This document shows, piece by piece, positions 14,749 to 18,599 of a stretch of DNA of 28,371 nucleotides. The DNA is taken from positions 1-28,371 of IMG/VR virus record IMGVR_UViG_3300028592_000003; one strand, 5' to 3'. The notes under the pieces were generated by a model. That model was given only the letters and a program-made list of their open reading frames with translations, searched no databases and was not told the origin of the DNA. This DNA comes from a virus. The position numbers and the translations under genes were made by a program. The first letter of the stretch is position 1; each line of letters begins with the position of its first letter.

Positions 14749-15048
14749 TCAGCCCATCAGGGTGTTGATGACGTTCTTCGCGTACACCAGGTCCATGACC
14801 ATGTCGTCGAAGAACATCCGCACGTCCTCGTTCGGGACGCAGTTGAGGGTCTCGATGTCGTACTCGGGGAGGGACCAGACGAACTCGTAAATGAGTTCCG
14901 AGGTCCAGTAGCTCGCTTCCTGCTCGCTCATGTACGCGTCGCGCATGCGCTTGATGCGCAGAGCAGCGCTGAGGCGGGCTGTGAGGGTCTCGCTGGCCTG
15001 CTCCCTCTCCTGAGTCCGAAGGTTGACCACGTCGGGGATGACGGACAT
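14749..15048 (-). CDS. Hypothetical helical protein (99 aa)
   Basis: ATG at 15048 follows AGGAG. The protein starts MSVIPDVVNLRTQEREQASE and is almost wholly helical: a charged first half (ARLSAALRIKRMRDAYMSEQ) and an acidic, aromatic second half (WTSELIYEFVWSLPEYDIET, then MFFDDMVMDLVYAKNVI). No membrane segment and no motif known to me. It lies between the 78- and 57-residue genes in an operon that probably starts at the 15343 promoter. Confidence 0.7.
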   Translation of the reverse strand: MSVIPDVVNLRTQEREQASETLTARLSAALRIKRMRDAYMSEQEASYWTSELIYEFVWSLPEYDIETLNCVPNEDVRMFFDDMVMDLVYAKNVINTLMG

Positions 15049-15106
15049 CGCCGTCTCCTGTTCTCTCCCCGGATGCGCGGGTGGGCTCTTGCCGAGGGCC
15101 CGGTTT

Positions 15107-15343
15107 CTACAGCCTCTTGAAGCGGATGAGCGTCCCGTCCGGCGTCATCTGAACCTCCAGCGTAAAGCCGTTACGACGGGCGTAGTTGCGTGCGGTGGAC
15201 TGGAAGACCGGGGTCTCGGTCGAGTAGTCGACGCCCTGGTACAGACGCCACCACTCGCCGTCCGCCCAGGACGACCAGGGGTAGACCGCGCGTGCCCCGG
15301 GCTTGATTCTCTCGACCCGAGTGGGGTCAGCGTGTTCGGCCAT
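15107..15343 (-). CDS. Hypothetical protein (78 aa), first gene of a small regulated operon
   Basis: ATG at 15343, six bases after a -10-like hexamer and with no ribosome site. The sequence starts MAEHADPTRVERIKPGARAV. It has an aromatic-rich centre (YPWSSWADGEWWRLYQGVDY) and a C-terminal strand-helix-strand part (NYARRNGFTLEVQMTPDGTL) ending in FKRL. The fold may be a small alpha/beta domain. Function unknown; its promoter carries a 20-bp palindrome, so it may be a regulator or be tightly controlled. Confidence 0.7.
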   Translation of the reverse strand: MAEHADPTRVERIKPGARAVYPWSSWADGEWWRLYQGVDYSTETPVFQSTARNYARRNGFTLEVQMTPDGTLIRFKRL

Positions 15344-15378
15344 GACATGAGCATACCAATAGACATGTCGATTGGCAA
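15344..15378 (-). promoter_or_regulatory. Candidate leaderless promoter with palindromic operator
   Basis: TTGCCA (15373-15378) and TATGCT (15350-15355) are 17 nt apart; the ATG at 15343 starts 6 nt after the -10. The 20-bp imperfect palindrome at 15356-15375 (nine of ten pairs; CCAAT...ATTGG around GACATGTC) fills the spacer, the expected place for a repressor. Confidence 0.65.
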
Positions 15379-15457
15379 GTCAGGTTCGGGAGTGGGGGTG
15401 GGGTTGTGCCTGAAATCGACGTGTCGACGGTCGGTCGTGACCTGTTCGTAATTTCGA

Positions 15458-15478
15458 CCCGGGGTCGGGGACCCCGGG
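15458..15478 (-). terminator. Hairpin after the recombinase gene
   Basis: CCCGGGGTC (15458-15466) pairs with GACCCCGGG (15470-15478) around a GGG loop, six bases past the recombinase stop. The reverse strand continues CGAAATTACG. A terminator is likely and would separate recombinase transcription from the 15343 operon. Confidence 0.7.
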
Positions 15479-15483
15479 CGCTT

Positions 15484-16482
15484 TCACTTCTCGATATCTT
15501 CCAGTCGCTCGGCGATCGACGCTCCGACCGTGTACGACGGACTGTTGGACAGGCGTCCACGTGCTCTGTCGTAGCGCCTCGTGGTGCGGGGGTCCTTGTG
15601 GTCCACGCTGTCCTGCATGATGTGCAGCGGAACACCCTTGTCCAGCCCATGCGTGATGTAGCAGTGCCGGAGGACATGGGGGTGGATACTCCCCGCCTGC
15701 GGCAGCTCAGCCCGTCGAGCAGCCCGGCGCAGCATGTGCCACGCCTCCGGCTCGTCCATCCTCCTGCCGGTACGGGTCACGAACAGAGGTCCCGTCACAC
15801 GTCCACCCAGGTACTCCTCCAGGGCGTGCGCGGTGATAGGGGGGAGGGCCTTCTTCGCCGTGGCACCGCCCTTCAAACGCACCGTGATGGTGCGGTGTCC
15901 CGCGTCGTAGCCCAGGCTCTCTACGTCCGCACCCAGCGCCCCGTCCACGCGCAGGCCCACGGTGTACAGCAGCATGCACAGCGCATACGCACGAGGGCTC
16001 AGCTTCTTCGCAGCGACCAGCAGTCGGGCCATCTCGTCCTCGGTCAGGCCCTCGGTGTCCGAGTGGTCCTGGTCCAGCTTCTGCCGCTTCACCTTCTTGA
16101 CCGGGTTCACCTCGGCCGCCTCGACGTCGATGGCGTAGTCGTAGAAGGAGGAGGCGGCGGACAGTCGGGCGTTGGCCGTGCTGTTCGGCGTGCCCGCCTG
16201 CTCCATCGAACGCATGTACGCGTCGCCGTGCGGGCGCCTCGCGTCCATCGGATGCACACCCACGGAGCGGCAGAAGTCGGCCCACGCCTGGAAGCCGCGC
16301 GCATATGCCCGGCGGGTATTCGGCGATCGTTGCGCCATCAACCACAGGGAGACCAGGCGGGGCAGGTCGTCGGTGTACGTCTGTTCGAGCTTCGTACGCG
16401 CGGAGTGCGCCTCGATCGGTTCGATATCTCGAACAACCGTGGCGATCTCGGACGAGGCTGTCAGATTCTCATCGTCGCTCAT
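15484..16482 (-). CDS. int: Tyrosine recombinase / integrase
   Basis: 332 residues from ATG at 16482. The N-terminal core-binding domain covers about residues 35-135 (SPNTRRAYARGFQAWADFC). The catalytic domain has Arg178 (GLRVDGAL), a likely Lys204, His269 and Arg272 (HPHVLRH), His295 (DHKDP) and the nucleophile Tyr304 (TRRYDRAR). All expected catalytic residues are present. It would integrate and excise the element or resolve multimers of the circular form. No excisionase was recognised and no attP core was identified. The ATG has no ribosome site and lies six bases after a -10-like hexamer, suggesting a leaderless message. Three dyads lie upstream. Confidence 0.93.
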   Translation of the reverse strand: MSDDENLTASSEIATVVRDIEPIEAHSARTKLEQTYTDDLPRLVSLWLMAQRSPNTRRAYARGFQAWADFCRSVGVHPMDARRPHGDAYMRSMEQAGTPNSTANARLSAASSFYDYAIDVEAAEVNPVKKVKRQKLDQDHSDTEGLTEDEMARLLVAAKKLSPRAYALCMLLYTVGLRVDGALGADVESLGYDAGHRTITVRLKGGATAKKALPPITAHALEEYLGGRVTGPLFVTRTGRRMDEPEAWHMLRRAARRAELPQAGSIHPHVLRHCYITHGLDKGVPLHIMQDSVDHKDPRTTRRYDRARGRLSNSPSYTVGASIAERLEDIEK

Positions 16483-16517
16483 GAAGCAAGGATAACAGTA
16501 ATTATCCTGTGGTTCAA
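16483..16517 (-). promoter_or_regulatory. Candidate leaderless promoter of the recombinase gene with overlapping dyad
   Basis: TTGAAC (16512-16517) and TATCCT (16489-16494) are 17 nt apart, with the ATG 6 nt after the -10. GGATAA-CAGTAA-TTATCC (16490-16507) is an inverted repeat over the -10 and spacer, suiting repression of recombination. Confidence 0.62.
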
Positions 16518-16520
16518 CCC

Positions 16521-16536
16521 TGACGTGCTCACGTCA
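16521..16536. promoter_or_regulatory. Dyad TGACGTG-CT-CACGTCA upstream of the recombinase
   Basis: Seven-base arms separated by 2 nt, just upstream of the recombinase -35. Its TGAC/GTCA ends resemble the neighbouring palindrome at 16540-16553, so the two may be sites for the same or related regulators. Confidence 0.55.
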
Positions 16537-16539
16537 ATA

Positions 16540-16553
16540 TGACAACGTTGTCA
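16540..16553. promoter_or_regulatory. Second copy of the 14-bp palindrome TGACAACGTTGTCA
   Basis: Identical to 10983-10996 in front of the terminase operon. It lies 22 bp upstream of the candidate recombinase -35. The remaining bases to 16770 hold the shared 13-mer at 16576-16588 and no gene that I can support. Confidence 0.7.
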
Positions 16554-16770
16554 GGCTCGCGACAACTGCATGGACACGTCAAGTTCATCATTCAACTAAA
16601 ACGGGCGGCTATGTTACCCGCGAGTAGCAATCGGGCGGCGTCTCCGTGGACGAAGGAGGAGCGACGGAAGGGGCGCTCGACGAAAAGGTTTCTTACTCGG
16701 AAGTCAGCTCGGACAGGCTGCGTCGCAAGATTTGTCACACATCCCCGACGACCGTCACCAGAACGCAACA

Positions 16771-16796
16771 GAGCCCCCGCCTTCCGGCGAGGGCTC
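16771..16796 (-). terminator. Hairpin ending the copG operon
   Basis: GAGCCC (16771-16776) pairs with GGGCTC (16791-16796), with an inner CGCC-TTCC-GGCG stem. It lies 12 nt past the stop of the last gene of the four-gene operon. The reverse strand continues TGTTGCGTTC, a weak T-rich stretch. Confidence 0.68.
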
Positions 16797-16808
16797 GTGT
16801 GTCGAGGT

Positions 16809-17105
16809 TCAGGCTGCGGTCTGCTCCTGCACGGTCGTGGGTGTGGCTTCGACCGGCTGAGGGTCCTCGCTCTTCTCGGGGTTGGGCACCAGGGTGCGGC
16901 TGACGTTGTCCTGGGCGATGGAGTGGGCGATGATCCCCTCACATCCGGGGATCGTCCTGATGGGCGTCAGTTCGCCCTCCCACACGGCCATGGGCGTGTA
17001 GTCGGTGTCTCGCCATCCCGCGATGGGGAGGTAGAGCAGGGCGTCGAGTGAGCTTCCCTGTGTCTGCCGTACGACGGCGACGTAGGGCTGGAAGTTAGGG
17101 ATCAC
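16809..17105 (-). CDS. Hypothetical protein (98 aa), paralogue of the 17455-17874 product at its N-terminus
   Basis: GTG at 17105 overlaps the upstream stop (GTGA). It begins (V)IPNFQPYVAVVRQTQG, resembling (V)IPNTTNLVAVFQREG of the gene two places upstream. The central part has small beta-like stretches (DALLYLPIAGWRD, TPMAVWEGELTPI). The last ~25 residues are acidic and Thr/Pro-rich, probably disordered. Last gene of the copG operon, followed by a hairpin. No function recognised. Confidence 0.68.
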   Translation of the reverse strand: MIPNFQPYVAVVRQTQGSSLDALLYLPIAGWRDTDYTPMAVWEGELTPIRTIPGCEGIIAHSIAQDNVSRTLVPNPEKSEDPQPVEATPTTVQEQTAA

Positions 17106-17458
17106 TTGCTCTCCTTGTCGTGCGCGTTCCAGGCGCTGGCGATGACTCGCCCGAGCGGCTTGTAGCCGTAGACCTCGCCGATGTCCCGGTACAGTTCGCC
17201 GTCTTCGTACGCCTCCGGGTCCATCGCCCTCAGCTCACGGCTGGGGTCCAGCTGCACGTCGCCGTGCTTCTCTCCGATGCGCTGACACATCTTCGTGCGC
17301 TTGTTCTGCATGGAGAACAGGGCCTGCCACAGGGCGTCCTTCTCCCCCTTGGTGACGTCGCCTTCCAGGTAGGCGATGGCGTCGCTCAGGTTGGCGAGGG
17401 CGACCCGCAGGCGGTACTGGCCGATGACGGTGTCCCGGTCGTACGGGGTGTGCGTCAC
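17102..17458 (-). CDS. Hypothetical helical protein (118 aa)
   Basis: Start is GTG at 17458, overlapping the previous stop (GTGA) with GGAGG upstream; a longer upstream reading is a shadow of the preceding gene. It begins (V)THTPYDRDTVIGQYRLRV. Mostly helical and charged (RVALANLSDAIAYLEG, ALWQALFSMQNKRTKMCQRI), ending AWNAHDKESK. No membrane segment or known motif. Third gene of the tightly coupled copG operon. Confidence 0.7.
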   Translation of the reverse strand: MTHTPYDRDTVIGQYRLRVALANLSDAIAYLEGDVTKGEKDALWQALFSMQNKRTKMCQRIGEKHGDVQLDPSRELRAMDPEAYEDGELYRDIGEVYGYKPLGRVIASAWNAHDKESK

Positions 17459-17874
17459 TTGCCCTCCTTGACAGTCTTGCTGGGGTGGAAGATCCGTTCC
17501 CCGGACTCGGCGTCGGTGCCGGTGGATGCTCCGCCTTCTCCGTCGCTGACGATGGGGTAGGCGTCCCCGTTGTGCGTCACGGCCCATCCGACGACGGGCT
17601 CTTCGACGATCTCGTGGGTCTCCATGTCCACCCAGTGGGTCATCCAGCCACCGCCGGGGAGGACACCGATGTACCCGTTCAGAGCGCCAGACTCGGCCTC
17701 CATGACGTACGCGAAGTCGGGGTCCTGACGGGCGAGACGAAGCCTCCCCCTCGTTCCTTCCTTGGGAGCTACGAGGGCTTCTCCGTCGCCGTCCCAGGCG
17801 ATGATCGCCCTCTGGTACTCACCGTGGCCTTCACGCTGGAAGACGGCGACCAGGTTGGTGGTGTTGGGAATCAC
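17455..17874 (-). CDS. Hypothetical protein (139 aa), copG operon
   Basis: GTG at 17874 overlaps the copG stop (GTGA); the GGGGGAG ribosome site lies in the copG end. It begins (V)IPNTTNLVAVFQREGHGEY and has a beta-rich body with several Trp (IIAWDGDGEALVAPKEG, GGGWMTHWVDMETHEIVEEP) and a Gly/Asp-rich C-terminus. The first ~20 residues and the start-site context match the 98-residue gene at 16809-17105, so they share an ancestor at least in part. Function unknown. Confidence 0.7.
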   Translation of the reverse strand: MIPNTTNLVAVFQREGHGEYQRAIIAWDGDGEALVAPKEGTRGRLRLARQDPDFAYVMEAESGALNGYIGVLPGGGWMTHWVDMETHEIVEEPVVGWAVTHNGDAYPIVSDGEGGASTGTDAESGERIFHPSKTVKEGK

Positions 17875-18068
17875 TTGCTCTCCCCCGTGTGCCGGGCGAT
17901 GAAGTCCCGGGTCTCCTTGTCGGCGGCCTCGAACTCCCGCAGGGATCGCTCGATGGCCTCGTTGATGAAGTCCGTCATGGTCGTCCGCTTGAGCATGGCG
18001 ACCATGCGGAGCCTGTCCTTGATTCCCGGCGACGTGTAGATCGTCAGGGTGTCTCCTCGCTGTGCCAT
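17871..18068 (-). CDS. CopG/Arc-type ribbon-helix-helix regulator
   Basis: 65 residues; ATG at 18068, six bases after a -10-like hexamer. It begins MAQRGDTLTIYTSPGIKDRL. A short N-terminal strand (DTLTIYTS) followed by two helices (IKDRLRMVAMLKRT and MTDFINEAIERSLREF) is the ribbon-helix-helix pattern, in which the strand of a dimer enters the DNA major groove. It lies next to the iteron-like region and first in a four-gene operon, so copy-number or self-regulation is plausible. Whether it binds the inverted arms around its promoter or the palindromes elsewhere is unknown. Confidence 0.82.
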   Translation of the reverse strand: MAQRGDTLTIYTSPGIKDRLRMVAMLKRTTMTDFINEAIERSLREFEAADKETRDFIARHTGESK

Positions 18069-18115
18069 ACGCCTAGCTTAACGCTCGTCTATCAACCAAG
18101 CAAGATTAAGAGCGT
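18069..18115 (-). promoter_or_regulatory. Candidate leaderless promoter of the copG operon
   Basis: TTGCTT (18098-18103) and TAAGCT (18075-18080) are 17 nt apart, with the ATG 6 nt after the -10. ACGCTC (18081-18086) and GAGCGT (18110-18115) are inverted arms flanking the -35, a possible operator. Confidence 0.6.
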
Positions 18116-18180
18116 AACGCAACTACTTCACGATCGGTGACCGCCCACCGAGGTGGCGACGACGGCGTCCGGGGGGGTCG

Positions 18181-18291
18181 ACCCCACAAACCCCACATTT
18201 TTTGCATCTATGAGCGTCAGTCGTTTTCTACTGGGCTACAGGCGGTTTCTTGCGTACGGAGGAACGTAAAAAAATGTGGGGTTTGTGGGGT
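18181..18291. repeat. Perfect 23-bp inverted repeat around a 65-bp AT-richer spacer
   Basis: 18181-18203 and 18269-18291 are exact reverse complements, each holding two iteron words next to a run of T or A. The spacer (18204-18268) is less GC-rich than most of the window. The A/T runs facing the spacer could help melting, so this is the most likely unwinding part of the candidate origin. Confidence 0.7.
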
Positions 18292-18537
18292 ACCAGTCGG
18301 TATGTAGTTACGTTTCAGCAGGTCAGAGGATTATGAAGATCATTTAGGCACCCCACAACCCACCCCACAAACTTCAGCTCGGACCCCACAAAGTGCTTTG
18401 GGGCCCCACATTGTGGGGTCCGGACCGTCGACCGAGGGGCTCGTACTGACCGGTCGGTGCAACATGAGAGACCCACTCCCCCACACGAGACCAGCCGACC
18501 CCACATTTGTGGGGCGTTGTGGGCTCAGGTTGTGGGG
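18181..18537. repeat. Iteron-like array of CCCCACA/TGTGGGG, candidate replication origin
   Basis: Thirteen exact 7-mers lie in 357 bp downstream of the replication gene. CCCCACA starts at 18182, 18191, 18351, 18363, 18384, 18404, 18479 and 18499. TGTGGGG starts at 18275, 18284, 18412, 18508 and 18531. A degenerate copy is at 18518. Several are head-to-head: 18404-18418 and 18499-18514 are near-contiguous palindromes, and 18380-18390 mirrors 18412-18422. P4-type primase-helicases bind short repeats at their origins, so this is the best origin candidate. A clt or regulator array is the alternative. Confidence 0.75.
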
Positions 18538-18548
18538 TGAAAAGCGTG

Positions 18549-18579
18549 GACGCCCGGCGGGGAGAACCCACCGGGCGTC
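18549..18579 (-). terminator. Terminator of the replication gene
   Basis: GACGCCCGG (18549-18557) pairs with CCGGGCGTC (18571-18579), 20 nt past the replication gene stop; the loop can pair further. The reverse strand then reads CACGCTTTTC, giving a short T-run. A factor-independent terminator is likely, shielding the iteron region. Confidence 0.78.
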
Positions 18580-18599
18580 GCTACTGTCTGTAGTTATGG

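Noticed and set aside
15379-16770. Attachment site (attP) with a tRNA-like 3' end near the recombinase
   Set aside because: I looked for a T-arm-like sequence around GGTTCAACCC (16511-16520) and around 15440-15460. The flanking bases do not form a T-arm stem, so no core can be named.
16539-17051. Plus-strand frame over the gap upstream of the recombinase
   Set aside because: It has no ribosome site, runs antisense through the 98-aa gene and has no recognisable domain.
17459-17587. Upstream extension of the 118-aa gene (first ~43 residues, Arg-rich)
   Set aside because: It overlaps the preceding gene out of frame and looks like a shadow. The GTGA overlap with GGAGG sets the start at 17458.
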